Positions 16,650 through 26,456 of a stretch of 64,000 nucleotides of DNA are shown here, piece by piece (position 1 is the first letter of the stretch; each line of letters starts with the position of its first letter). The position numbers and the translations under genes are program-made. The notes below the pieces were generated by a model. It had not been told where the DNA came from. It saw only the letters and a program-made list of their open reading frames with translations, and made no database searches. Source of the DNA: Thermoplasmata archaeon (lineage in GTDB: Archaea > Thermoplasmatota > Thermoplasmata > UBA10834); contig JAOTTD010000007.1 in the NCBI GenBank assembly GCA_029864565.1, positions 1-64,000 of the forward strand, in the 5' to 3' direction.

Positions 16650-18188
16650 ATGAGTGAAACATCGATAGGCTCTCTATACACCATGATTATCGTATGTTTC
16701 TCTTTAACAAGCCTTGGGTCCATAACTAGCTTAGAGGATTCTGTGAATTCTGGTTGGGGAACAGCCGCGCCCATCGGAAGTGATGACTCGGGAAGCGCTC
16801 TATATCCTCAGGTTGCTGTCGACGACTCGGGCAACGCCATGGTTGTATGGCAGCAATATGATGGTGTTCGCAATAACATCTGGTCGAACCGATTCACCGT
16901 CGAAGCGGGATGGGGGGAGGCGGCCCTTCTCGAAACCAATAACTCGGGAGACGCTGTCAAGCCTCAAATCGCCGTCGACAACTCCGGCAATGCGACAGCT
17001 GTGTGGCAACAAGACAACGGCACTCGATACTGCATCTACTCGAACCGATATGTTGTCGGAACCGGTTGGGGAAGCGCGAAGCTCATCGAGTCCAATGACT
17101 CGGAGGGTGCTTTCAATCCACAGATTGCCGTCGACGACTCGGGCAATGCGACAGTCGTATGGGAGCAAGACGATGGCATCTATGACGACAGCATCCATTC
17201 AAACCGATATACTGTTGGGACGGGCTGGGGAAGCGCTACGCTCATTGGTGGAACTGCTAACTACTATTGGGACGAGCATGCTGTCGATCCCAAGGTAGCC
17301 GTTGACGGTTCGGGCAACGCGATGGCCGTGTGGATGCAATACGGTTTCAATTGGGGCAGCGTCTGGTCGAACCGGTATGAAGCCGGGACTGGCTGGGGGA
17401 CAGCGTCGCTAATCGAAACCGGCACTTGTGTGCTTCTTGCTGCCGAGCCGGAAGTCGCTGTAGATGATTCAGGTAATGCGATCTCCGTGTGGAGTGGGGC
17501 TGACAACTTCCGCCATTGCATTTTGTCAAGCCGATATGTTGTTGGAATGGGCTGGGGAGACCCGACGCTCGTTGAAGTCGCCGATACAGGAGACAACTTC
17601 TTTCCTCATATTGCAGCCGATGCTTCTGGCAATGCAATGGTCGTGTGGCAGCAAAGAGAGGAACCTTTTCCCGGTATTGCTGAAAGCGGAGTCATGGCAA
17701 ATCGGTATGTCGCAGGAACTGGCTGGCAAACAGCCACAATCGTAGAAGAATGCAGTTCAGGAATGATTGGGCATCCCGGGGTTGCCGTCAATGAATGGGG
17801 CAATGCGATGGCTGTGTGGGAGCGTATTGATGGTAATCGCACTAGCATCTGCTCAAGCAGGTATGGTTTTGAGACTGGCTGGGGACCAAGCGTATCCATC
17901 GGAACTAGCGCCCCTCTAAATGCCGGTAACCCTCAGGTTGCCATCGACGACTCGGGCAATGCGATGGTTGTGTGGTGGCAGTATGACGGCACTAGCTTTG
18001 ACATATGGTCGAATCGGTATGTCGAGCCAGAGACCTCCCTGTCATCATCGCACACTTCGATCGTTACTGTATTCGCTATCCTTGCCGTAGGAGTCTCTAT
18101 TGCTGCCATTTCCTTTTACTGGATTCGCAAGAAGAAGGGAGATAGAAGCGGCGAGTTGACTGAAGAAAAACCACCCCCGAGAAGCTGA
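16650..18188 (+). CDS. Surface protein of eight ~50-residue repeats, probable beta-propeller, C-terminal membrane anchor
   Basis: From the ATG at 16650, which follows GGGGGAGA, the product is 512 residues. A signal segment (LYTMIIVCFSLTSLGSI) is followed by eight tandem repeats of about 50 residues. Each opens with GWG and runs through a PQVAVDDSGNAMVVWQQ-like block to (W/I)SNRY. One repeat per blade would give an eight-bladed propeller, which is my inference. A C-terminal helix (VFAILAVGVSIAAISFYWI), RKKKG and a Pro/Glu tail anchor it, as in the PKD proteins. The ORF track begins 33 codons earlier at a TTG, but a TATA-like GTTATATTC near 16588 and the ribosome site support the later start. 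Function is unknown; adhesion or ligand binding is possible. No enzymatic motif is visible. Confidence 0.75.
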   Translation: MSETSIGSLYTMIIVCFSLTSLGSITSLEDSVNSGWGTAAPIGSDDSGSALYPQVAVDDSGNAMVVWQQYDGVRNNIWSNRFTVEAGWGEAALLETNNSGDAVKPQIAVDNSGNATAVWQQDNGTRYCIYSNRYVVGTGWGSAKLIESNDSEGAFNPQIAVDDSGNATVVWEQDDGIYDDSIHSNRYTVGTGWGSATLIGGTANYYWDEHAVDPKVAVDGSGNAMAVWMQYGFNWGSVWSNRYEAGTGWGTASLIETGTCVLLAAEPEVAVDDSGNAISVWSGADNFRHCILSSRYVVGMGWGDPTLVEVADTGDNFFPHIAADASGNAMVVWQQREEPFPGIAESGVMANRYVAGTGWQTATIVEECSSGMIGHPGVAVNEWGNAMAVWERIDGNRTSICSSRYGFETGWGPSVSIGTSAPLNAGNPQVAIDDSGNAMVVWWQYDGTSFDIWSNRYVEPETSLSSSHTSIVTVFAILAVGVSIAAISFYWIRKKKGDRSGELTEEKPPPRS

Positions 18189-18215
18189 TCGCAGGTACCT
18201 ATATCCGGAGTCTCG

Positions 18216-18266
18216 TCCGCCCCTATGGCCTTTTCTAAAGAAGGAAGACAAAGGGATTTGAGCCGC
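18216..18266 (+). repeat. Dispersed repeat, copy B
   Basis: TCCGCCCCTATGGCCTTTTCT is followed by AAAGAAGGAAG and AAGGGATTTGAGCC. The first 21 bases match copy C except at one position. The end resembles the complement of a tRNA T-arm. It lies 28 bp after the stop of the surface-protein gene. Confidence 0.65.
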
Positions 18267-18301
18267 ATCATCTAAGGGGGCCAATTCGAATTCTCTTGAC
18301 T

Positions 18302-18610
18302 CTACCGCTTGAGCATAGCTAGAGTTTCAGCAGCAGAGAATACAGGTATATGCACGCACTTGTTGAAGGCCAAGGGCGCCATGCACTCAGGTTCCATCTG
18401 AAAGTGCATGTAGGCATCCATGTCGGGGGCCTCATAGATCGCGTACACCGCGTGGCCCGAATGATCGTTCCAGATTCCAAGCACCTTCACTTTGTGCTTT
18501 GCGGCCTGTTCTTCGACCTTCTCGTACCATTTCACGGCCATAGATTTGTACTTGTGTTCGTACATTGGACAACTCTCGGCGCTATGCTTCGCTATCTGCA
18601 GGACAAACAT
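18302..18610 (-). CDS. Small conserved-type protein, possible dimeric alpha/beta-barrel
   Basis: The 102-residue cytosolic protein opens MFVLQIAKHSAESCP and has a central VKVLGIWNDHSGHAVYAIYEAPD strand-turn-strand. It then runs through a MDAYMHFQMEPE helix to an FNKCVHIPVFS strand. The beta-alpha-beta-beta order and length resemble ferredoxin-like stress or DUF3303-type proteins found in methanogens and other archaea; I recall the pattern but cannot confirm the family. Its 5' end lies next to dispersed repeat C and its 3' end next to repeat B, so it is enclosed by two copies of the same repeat. Composition looks like real coding sequence. Confidence 0.6.
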   Translation of the reverse strand: MFVLQIAKHSAESCPMYEHKYKSMAVKWYEKVEEQAAKHKVKVLGIWNDHSGHAVYAIYEAPDMDAYMHFQMEPECMAPLAFNKCVHIPVFSAAETLAMLKR

Positions 18611-18660
18611 GCATTTCCTCCACTCCCCAAATCTCTCTTAGGAGGCTTAAATCCTTCTCT

Positions 18661-18714
18661 TCCGCCCCCATGGCCTTTTCTCTGGAAGTGGTGGACCGAA
18701 GGGGATTTGAACCC
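18661..18714 (+). repeat. Dispersed repeat, copy C, ending in a 25-bp copy of the tRNA-Ala 3' end
   Basis: The TCCGCCCCCATGGCCTTTTCTCTGG core is followed by GGTGGACCGAAGGGGATTTGAACCC. The last 25 bases (18690-18714) are identical to 22159-22183, the 3' terminus and T-arm of tRNA-Ala, in the same orientation. Confidence 0.85.
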
Positions 18715-18817
18715 ACCAAAATGACTGGCTCGGCTGAAAAAGGTACATGAACCTTCCAGAATGGCATCTCGGGAAGGGTAACGAAAAGGAGGGGTTAATT
18801 GCCCCTCACCAAACCCC

Positions 18818-19033
18818 TTACTTCTCTTTGGACTGGTCTCGTCTTCTTTGAGTAGGGTAGTTTATTCTGGATATCATCTCAGGTTCAACCCAATTCGCCT
18901 TCTCCTTCAGGTCAATATTCCATAGCTTTGCCATCTGTTCCCGCATGTTCCTGTATATTCCGAATTCGTTCTCATAGAACTCCCACTTATCGTCATCGTC
19001 CTTCTTCATTGCTCTAAGGGAGAGGATCAGCAT
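18818..19033 (-). CDS. Hypothetical protein, 71 residues, possibly a fragment
   Basis: The frame encodes a charged, helical polypeptide (KKDDDDKWEFYENEFGIYRN, then MREQMAKLWNIDLKEKANW). Composition is protein-like but no family is recognised. The start codon abuts dispersed repeat D, and there is no ribosome site or TATA box upstream, so the N-terminal part may have been lost when the repeat arrived. It lies inside the putative tRNA-Ala element. Confidence 0.35.
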   Translation of the reverse strand: MLILSLRAMKKDDDDKWEFYENEFGIYRNMREQMAKLWNIDLKEKANWVEPEMISRINYPTQRRRDQSKEK

Positions 19034-19390
19034 AACTGAGGCCTTTTCTAGGGCCCGGATTATGACCCGGAATCTACCGGTGATTAAAGCTGGATGCTAT
19101 AATTACCGGTACAAAATGTTCGGATCTCATCTTCCATTTTCTTACGGGTAGAAAGTCAAGTGCCTTCCCTCACGTATGTCATCTTCTCAAGCCGAAGAGA
19201 ATTTAGGCCCCTGAGGAGCCAGTAGGTGGCAACTCGAATCCTATCAGCAGGGATTGGGGCCAGATCTAGACCCCTTTCCAGGACGAGCCGTTTCCTCAAT
19301 CTGCCTCGGACCTAGCACGAGCCGGCCATTCCTTCTGTCTCGGTAAGGAGCTGACGCAAACGAGGTCCGTCAGTATTAGCATCGGTCCTT
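19034..19390. other. Intergenic stretch holding repeat D
   Basis: Apart from repeat D the roughly 360 bp show no open frame with coding character and no obvious promoter for the flanking minus-strand ORF. It looks like degenerate accessory DNA. Confidence 0.4.
19041..19113 (-). repeat. tRNA-like repeat, copy D
   Basis: GGCCTTTTCT at 19041-19050 is followed by a 59-bp unit (19055-19113). Read on the minus strand, the unit is about 80% identical (47 of 59 by eye) to copy E at 20474-20532. It can form a 7-bp outer stem (TACCGGT / ACCGGTA) and a T-arm-like hairpin (CCGGGTCATAATCCGGG). The TAGCATC...CTTTAATC part resembles a D-stem end and anticodon arm, but no full cloverleaf forms. Confidence 0.6.
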
Positions 19391-20110
19391 CTATTTCGAG
19401 CGACTTGTCCTGTGAGGCCCTCTCCTCTTGGCATCAATCCCAACAGGGCAGACGCGTATGCAGACACCGCAGACCTGTTCCCAGCCCGATAGATCGAGCT
19501 TCTTTCCTATTCTGAGGTGCTGATTGTCACAAGCTTTCTTGTCAACTCTTCGACCACCTTTGAGGGCTTTCGCCGGACATGCTCGGATGCATTTGTCACA
19601 ATCCATGCAGAAATCAGTCTCCAACCTCTTGTCAGGTGTGAGGATTGCGTCTGTTATGACAGAGACTAAGCGCATTCTAGCGCCGTATTTCGGCGAGAGG
19701 AGGAGGCCGTTCTTGCCGAACACCCCGAGCCCTGCCAGCTCTCCTGCATGCCTGTGCGAAATATCGCCTCTCATGCGCTTGAGGGCGTAGGGCGGGGATG
19801 CGGGGACCTGGACCGCGCGATGCCCATTTTCCTGGAGGAACTTCGCGAGCCTAAACGCAATCCTGTTGAGCTCATTGTTGGCCGACATGTAACTTGCCGA
19901 ATACTCGCGGCTAGGAGCGGATTCAAGGGCGGCATGGGGGAGTGCGACAGCGATTACTATGACGCTTCTCGCCGCCTTCAGGAAGTCCTGCGGGCGATGT
20001 CCTGGAGGCGCAACGGCGAACGCCTTCTCTGGAGCTATTCCAACGAGATCCGCTCCTAGTTGCATTGCGAGTTGCTTCACCTCGTTCCTGAACTTGCTTA
20101 TCATTGCCAT
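19391..20110 (-). CDS. QueG-like double [4Fe-4S] reductase family protein
   Basis: From the ATG at 20110 the protein is about 239 residues. Its N-terminal half (LGADLVGIAPEKAF, SVIVIAVALP, GVFGKNGLLLSPKYGARMRL) matches the domain preceding the clusters in epoxyqueuosine reductase QueG. The C-terminal half has two [4Fe-4S] sites: CMDCDKCIRACP, and CGVCIRVCP with extra cysteines nearby. True QueG is longer (over 300 residues) and acts in queuosine synthesis, which archaea lack; they make archaeosine. A different redox reaction is therefore likely, as in the QueG-like proteins of anaerobes. The 41 residues upstream in the ORF look non-coding. The gene lies inside the putative tRNA-Ala element, near an iron-sulfur flavoprotein. 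Confidence 0.72.
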   Translation of the reverse strand: MAMISKFRNEVKQLAMQLGADLVGIAPEKAFAVAPPGHRPQDFLKAARSVIVIAVALPHAALESAPSREYSASYMSANNELNRIAFRLAKFLQENGHRAVQVPASPPYALKRMRGDISHRHAGELAGLGVFGKNGLLLSPKYGARMRLVSVITDAILTPDKRLETDFCMDCDKCIRACPAKALKGGRRVDKKACDNQHLRIGKKLDLSGWEQVCGVCIRVCPVGIDAKRRGPHRTSRSK

Positions 20111-20815
20111 GATACCCCGATGCCCATGCCCCCTTGAGAATGTTCCTGACGTCGTCTGGGTGCGAAGCATGGAAGGACACTGGTCTTCACGGTTCCCGTA
20201 CGGTCCAAGTGATTCCCAATTATTGGGAGGCATCTCGATTGCTTGCTCCTAGGAGCCTGGTCGAACAATCTCGTTGGGAGAGGAGATTCTCCCCTTCACA
20301 AGCTAGTATGTTGTGATTTGGCTTCAAACCTGAGCAGGTCAAGGTTGGTCTTCGACGGATAGTGAAAGCCCCAAATCTACTCTTCAAAATGCGCCGGCTC
20401 TGGAAGCGTCAGAACCCGTTGTTCTCGTCTGTTCCCTCAAACTCTTTCCTTTCTTCTCTTCAAGGTGCTACCGCCGGGATTGTGACCCGGAACCTACCAG
20501 TGATTGGGGATGGAGGCTATGCTTACCAGTACAGACTGAATGGAATCTCCACTCCCATTGTTTGCCAGTAGAGAAGAAAGTCGCCGATCATTCCCCATTG
20601 GCTTCTCCCTTGATGAGCCGTGGCCCGAGTTGGACCTCGAGTTCTTCGTGAACTGTTTGTTTGCTACACCAATGTCAGTCCTCGTCTCACAGTACGTTCG
20701 CTCGTTTGCCGCTGGGTGGTTTTCGGGAGGGGATTGCAGCAATGAACGTCGTCGTTCTTGTTCTGCAACTAGGCAAATCGACGAACATCCTGTGTTATCC
20801 GAACGGGAGCTAGAA
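20111..20815. other. Intergenic stretch of about 700 bp with repeat E
   Basis: Overlapping open frames on both strands (for example 20540-20824 plus and 20494-20742 minus) have no ribosome sites and Ser/Arg-rich, non-protein-like composition, so I do not call them. The only structured element is tRNA-like repeat E. No integrase remnant is recognisable. Confidence 0.4.
20474..20532 (-). repeat. tRNA-like repeat, copy E
   Basis: This is the partner of copy D. On the minus strand it reads GTACTGGTAAGCATAGCCTC and ends in CCGGGTCACAATCCCGG, a perfect 5-bp T-arm-like hairpin. The outer stem TACTGGT / ACTGGTA keeps pairing by G-U wobbles where copy D has G-C pairs. T-stem and D-like segments are recognisable but the acceptor is missing. 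Confidence 0.6.
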
Positions 20816-21835
20816 TCACGTTGACGAGGCCACGTCGTAAAGGTCGGCTATTGCCTTCCTGGCCTCCTGGACAAGAAGGGAGGAGCCATCCTCGCGAATG
20901 CTGATTCCAGTTCTGTAGAGAACGTCCCGCCCAAACGTGAGCAGTTCCCTCACGGCTTCTGTGTTCTCATCTCGTTCCCTGTGAGCCTCAGCCCGCTTGA
21001 GGCTCGACAAGAGCTTTGCTGGCTCGTGCTCATTCGAGATCCATCCAAAGAGATGGGATTTCTCGGTCAATGCCAAGAGAAGCTCGATTGAATTCTTCGA
21101 AGTGATACCAGACAAGAGATTCTCAAGCAGGACAGTTCGTGCTTCCTCATCCCTTTTCAGTGTTGTAGAGATCAGTTTCCCGAGTTTTCTGGCGTCCTCG
21201 ATGACTCCATCCTGATTCATCACACCTGGAGGGACGATGTCAGGGGTTATCCGAAATTCGTCCGCTGATGGCAGACGATCTGCATAAGGATATCTCCAAG
21301 GTCGGTACCCACTCCTCACCATCGGATATGGCGTCCCCTGGACGCATTCATCTCCCAAGCCACATGACCAGCACGGATCAATCCCGGAGGCCACGATCTT
21401 TCCCATAGGCCTTATCCCCTCCCCTTTGAAGTACTCGGCGATGTCATCCGCGACAGGATCGGGGTTGACTGTTCCTGTTACGATTGCAGCACCAACCTTG
21501 CCACCATTGAGCAGTATCGAGTGTCTGAGAGAGAACGTTCTCTCCAGGAACGCTTTTGTGCGCGAGTCAAGTATGCCGAAGGGCATCCATCCTCCTATGA
21601 CAAGGGCCTTGGCCTCAACAACCTTGGGTGCTAGCACACGCCAATCATCCTCAATTCCGGTGCAGATGTTTGTCTTCGCGCAGGCGAGGCAAGCCCTGCA
21701 AGGTCGGATCTCAAGTTGAGAAAGCTTCACAAACTCGGATTTCTGACCTGCGTTCTCGAGCACGCACTTCACGAGCCTGTCTGTGTTACTGTTGGGAACT
21801 GGGCTGCCGCTTACTCCTAGAATCAGGGAATTCAT
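20816..21835 (-). CDS. Iron-sulfur flavoprotein (NADPH-dependent FMN reductase fold) with extended C-terminus
   Basis: Starting at the ATG at 21835 (after GGTGGGG), the product is about 339 residues. The N-terminal flavodoxin-like fold opens LILGVSGSPVPNSNTDRLV, the FMN phosphate loop. The compact cysteine motif CRACLACAKTNIC (C-x2-C-x2-C-x5-C) is the hallmark of archaeal iron-sulfur flavoproteins (Isf), which carry FMN and one [4Fe-4S] and reduce O2, peroxide or other acceptors. An additional CWSCGLGDEC follows the core, and about 120 helical residues extend beyond normal Isf length. A minus-strand TATA box (GTTTATATGT, 21891-21900) supports this start over the ORF-track start at 21937. It is part of the putative tRNA-Ala element. 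Confidence 0.8.
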   Translation of the reverse strand: MNSLILGVSGSPVPNSNTDRLVKCVLENAGQKSEFVKLSQLEIRPCRACLACAKTNICTGIEDDWRVLAPKVVEAKALVIGGWMPFGILDSRTKAFLERTFSLRHSILLNGGKVGAAIVTGTVNPDPVADDIAEYFKGEGIRPMGKIVASGIDPCWSCGLGDECVQGTPYPMVRSGYRPWRYPYADRLPSADEFRITPDIVPPGVMNQDGVIEDARKLGKLISTTLKRDEEARTVLLENLLSGITSKNSIELLLALTEKSHLFGWISNEHEPAKLLSSLKRAEAHRERDENTEAVRELLTFGRDVLYRTGISIREDGSSLLVQEARKAIADLYDVASST

Positions 21836-22160
21836 ATCCCCACCTCTAACATGGCTAATCTCCTTGACCACCCGCAGTATAACATTAATTACATATAAAC
21901 ATGAAATTGGCTCTGTCGCAGGGTGACTTGTCTCCAACGCCAGGCCCGGCCAATTGTGATTCCGATTCTAGAGGCGCGAGGATCGACGGCATGAACGTAG
22001 CCCTCGGTCATGGGCCACGAGTCCACCGAGATGACCCTGCGTTATATCGGGGTCAATCTGAGTGACCAAACCAAGGCCTTCGAAGCTGTGCGAAATCTGC
22101 GTGTCCAGATGCAGAAAACAGTGAAAATTGTACCTTTTGTAGCCCTGCCAGAAGTTTAGG
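21836..22160. other. Intergenic region between the flavoprotein gene and tRNA-Ala
   Basis: It contains the minus-strand TATA box GTTTATATGT at 21891-21900 for the flavoprotein gene. The remaining roughly 250 bp up to the tRNA 3' end hold no gene I can support; the frame at 21968-22201 merely runs through the tRNA. Confidence 0.45.
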
Positions 22161-22232
22161 TGGACCGAAGGGGATTTGAACCCCTGACCTCCTGCTTGCA
22201 AAGCAGGCGATCTTCCACTGATCTATCGGCCC
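22161..22232 (-). tRNA. tRNA-Ala(TGC)
   Basis: A complete 72-nt cloverleaf folds on the minus strand: acceptor GGGCCGA/TCGGTCC with discriminator A, D-stem GATC/GATC, and anticodon stem CCTGC/GCAGG with loop TTTGCAA, giving anticodon TGC. The T-arm is AGGGG-TTCAAAT-CCCCT. CCA is not encoded. A TATA box (CGTATTTAACG, minus strand, 22266-22276) lies about 35-45 bp upstream. Its last 23 bases plus two flanking bases are duplicated at 18690-18714. Confidence 0.97.
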
Positions 22233-22443
22233 TTGGGATTGACAATGATGCCGATTGAGGATTCTCGTTAAATACGTTTCCTGATTTGAACGACTTCAGC
22301 TACCCACAAGAGGCGTCGAACATTGAGGATTTCGCGCATAGAAGTTACTGCCATAAATCCCATAACTCAAACCCTTTATAGACGGGACATGCACTATTTG
22401 GATTCAACAGCGCGGCAGCATCGAGAATGTACGAAGGAACAAC

Positions 22444-22755
22444 TCAGGACCGCAGGACGATCTCGATGTTCACGCCATCGGGCACCTGTATGCGCATGAG
22501 CTGTCGCAGCGCGCGCTCGTCCGCGTCGAGATCTATCAGGCGTTTGTGGACGCGCATCTCCCAGCGGTCCCAGGTCTCGGACCCTTCGCCGTCCGGACTC
22601 TTTCTGCAGGGGACAATCAGGCGCTTCGTCGGCAGAGGTATAGGCCCAGATATCGCCACGCCGGTCTTCTCACTGATCATCTTTATCTGCTTGCAGACAC
22701 CGTCGACCTTCTTCGGGTCGGTCCCGCTAAGTGAGATTCTAGCTCGTTGCGACAT
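22444..22755 (-). CDS. rps10: Ribosomal protein uS10 (S10)
   Basis: The 103-residue product opens [20 protein letters not shown] and has the conserved [20 protein letters not shown] loop and the [12 protein letters not shown] segment of archaeal S10. This small 30S head protein also helps reach the decoding region. It is the last gene of the cluster rps12-rps7-fusA-tuf-rps10 and begins 63 bp after the EF-1A stop, as in many euryarchaea. Length matches the family. Confidence 0.97.
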   Translation of the reverse strand: MSQRARISLSGTDPKKVDGVCKQIKMISEKTGVAISGPIPLPTKRLIVPCRKSPDGEGSETWDRWEMRVHKRLIDLDADERALRQLMRIQVPDGVNIEIVLRS

Positions 22756-22818
22756 CGTCTCATTACCTCTTGCAACAACACATAATGAAAATGAAAGGGG
22801 ATTTTAGGGGTTTGTGCA

Positions 22819-24090
22819 TCACATTTCCTTCTTCTCGATGCTCATCACGGAGCCGGCAGCGACAGTCTGGCCCATGTCCCTTACCGCGAACCGCCCTAGC
22901 TGCGGGAAGTCCTTCGCAGTCTCTATCGCCAGGGGCTTAGTCGGCGTGATCTTAACGACCGCGATGTCGCCCGTCTTCAGAAACTGCGGGTTCTCCTCCT
23001 TGACGGCGCCGGTCTTCGGGTCAATCTTCTTCTGCAGCTCGGTGAACGTGCACGCCACCTGCGCCGTGTGGCAGTGGAACACTGGGGTGTATCCAACCGT
23101 CAGCACGCTCGGGTGGTTGAGCACGGCTATTTGCGCTGTGAACGACTTCGCGACCGTCGGCGGGTTGTCGACAGGTCCGCCAACATCACCTCTCCTGATG
23201 TCGTTCTTCGCAATGCCCCTGACATTGAAGCCGACGTTGTCGCCAGGCGTCGCCTGGGGCAGCACCTCGTGGTGCATCTCGATCGACTTGACCTCACCGG
23301 TCTTGTTCGAGGGCATGAATGTCACCTTCATGTCCGGCTTGAGCACGCCAGTCTCGACCCTTCCGACAGGAACCGTGCCGACACCAGTGATGGTGTAGAC
23401 ATCCTGGACGGGTAGCCTGAGCGGCTTGTCCGTCATCTTCTCAGGCGGGCTTAGCGAGTCAAGCGCCTGGAGTATCGTCGGGCCCTTGTACCAAGGCATG
23501 TTCTCCGATGCCTTCGCAACGTTGTCGCCCTTGAAACCAGATGCTGGGATGAACGGTATGTCGTCGGGCTTGTATCCGACAGTCTTCAGCAGCTCGGAGA
23601 CCGCCTTCTTGGTCTCCTCATACTTCGACTGCTCGTACTTGACCGCGTCCATCTTGTTCACATCGATGATGATCTGCTTCACGCCTAGGGTCCTTGCGAG
23701 GAATATGTGCTCTTTCGTCTGTGCCTGGGGGCCCTCGATGGCGGAGACGACTATGACGGCCGCGTCAGCCTGGCTCGTTCCCGTGATCATGTTCTTCACG
23801 AAGTCTCTGTGGCCAGGAGCGTCGATGATCGTGAAGTAGTACTTCTGAGAGTTGAACCTCTTGTGAGCGACGTCGATGGTGAGACCTCTCTCCCTCTCCT
23901 CCTTGAGCCCATCCATGACCCATGCGAACTCGAAAGTCGCCTTGCCCTTCTGGTCGGCTTCCTTCTTGTACTTCTCAATGATGTGCGCTTCGATGTGGCC
24001 TGTATCGAGAAGCAGTCGGCCGACCGAGGTCGACTTGCCGTGATCGACGTGTCCGATGAACACCAAGTTCAAGTGTGGTTTTTCTGCCAT
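22819..24090 (-). CDS. tuf: Translation elongation factor EF-1 alpha (aEF1A)
   Basis: This 423-residue GTPase delivers aminoacyl-tRNA to the ribosome. The nucleotide-binding motifs are all present: GHVDHGKS (P-loop), DAPGHRDF (G3) and NKMD (G4). Domain 2 and 3 barrels follow. An archaeal-type insertion of the switch region ([22 protein letters not shown]) is seen. The start has a good GGAGG site and its own TATA box (minus-strand ACTAATATACC, 24132-24142). It may therefore be transcribed separately from the upstream EF-2 gene as well as together with rps10. Length and order are standard. Confidence 0.98.
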   Translation of the reverse strand: MAEKPHLNLVFIGHVDHGKSTSVGRLLLDTGHIEAHIIEKYKKEADQKGKATFEFAWVMDGLKEERERGLTIDVAHKRFNSQKYYFTIIDAPGHRDFVKNMITGTSQADAAVIVVSAIEGPQAQTKEHIFLARTLGVKQIIIDVNKMDAVKYEQSKYEETKKAVSELLKTVGYKPDDIPFIPASGFKGDNVAKASENMPWYKGPTILQALDSLSPPEKMTDKPLRLPVQDVYTITGVGTVPVGRVETGVLKPDMKVTFMPSNKTGEVKSIEMHHEVLPQATPGDNVGFNVRGIAKNDIRRGDVGGPVDNPPTVAKSFTAQIAVLNHPSVLTVGYTPVFHCHTAQVACTFTELQKKIDPKTGAVKEENPQFLKTGDIAVVKITPTKPLAIETAKDFPQLGRFAVRDMGQTVAAGSVMSIEKKEM

Positions 24091-24131
24091 ATCATGGCCT
24101 CCATTACTTACATCTCGAGCATGATGCTCTT

Positions 24132-24142
24132 GGTATATTAGT
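24132..24142 (-). promoter_or_regulatory. TATA box of the EF-1A/uS10 unit
   Basis: The minus strand reads ACTAATATACC about 42-52 bp before the EF-1A start codon, which also has a GGAGG site. It lies in the 90-bp gap after the EF-2 stop, so this unit can be expressed separately from the upstream genes. Confidence 0.55.
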
Positions 24143-24180
24143 CTTTTTCCGTGGCAATCTGGATGTTGGCTGCGCCCTCA

Positions 24181-26379
<2,199 letters not shown>

Positions 26380-26456
26380 ACGATCACCGTTGATGCGTGT
26401 TCCGCTTCTCTCCGCTCAGACGCATGTCTGCAACAAAGGCCGGTTCGACGCCATGA

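Larger units (their letters stand above)
18690..22183. mobile_element. Putative tRNA-Ala-associated integrated element or relic
   Basis: A perfect 25-bp direct repeat bounds this segment: 22159-22183, within the intact tRNA-Ala, and 18690-18714, a detached copy. The segment lies on the 3' side of the tRNA, as expected after site-specific integration at a tRNA 3' end. Inside are a 71-residue ORF, a QueG-like Fe-S protein, an iron-sulfur flavoprotein and two tRNA-like repeats. No integrase, replication or transfer gene is seen, so it is at most a decayed or non-autonomous element. The alternative is that copy C is just one of the dispersed T-arm-containing repeats of this region. Confidence 0.45.

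Noticed and set aside
16421-20532. CRISPR array
   Set aside because: The repeats here are few, irregularly spaced by hundreds of bases and partly tRNA-like; no regular repeat-spacer pattern exists anywhere in the window.
22427-22807. Plus-strand ORF with a TTTATAG box at about 22373 opposite rps10
   Set aside because: The frame is antisense to rps10. The TATA-like sequence is near-symmetrical and may be chance; an antisense RNA cannot be shown from sequence alone.
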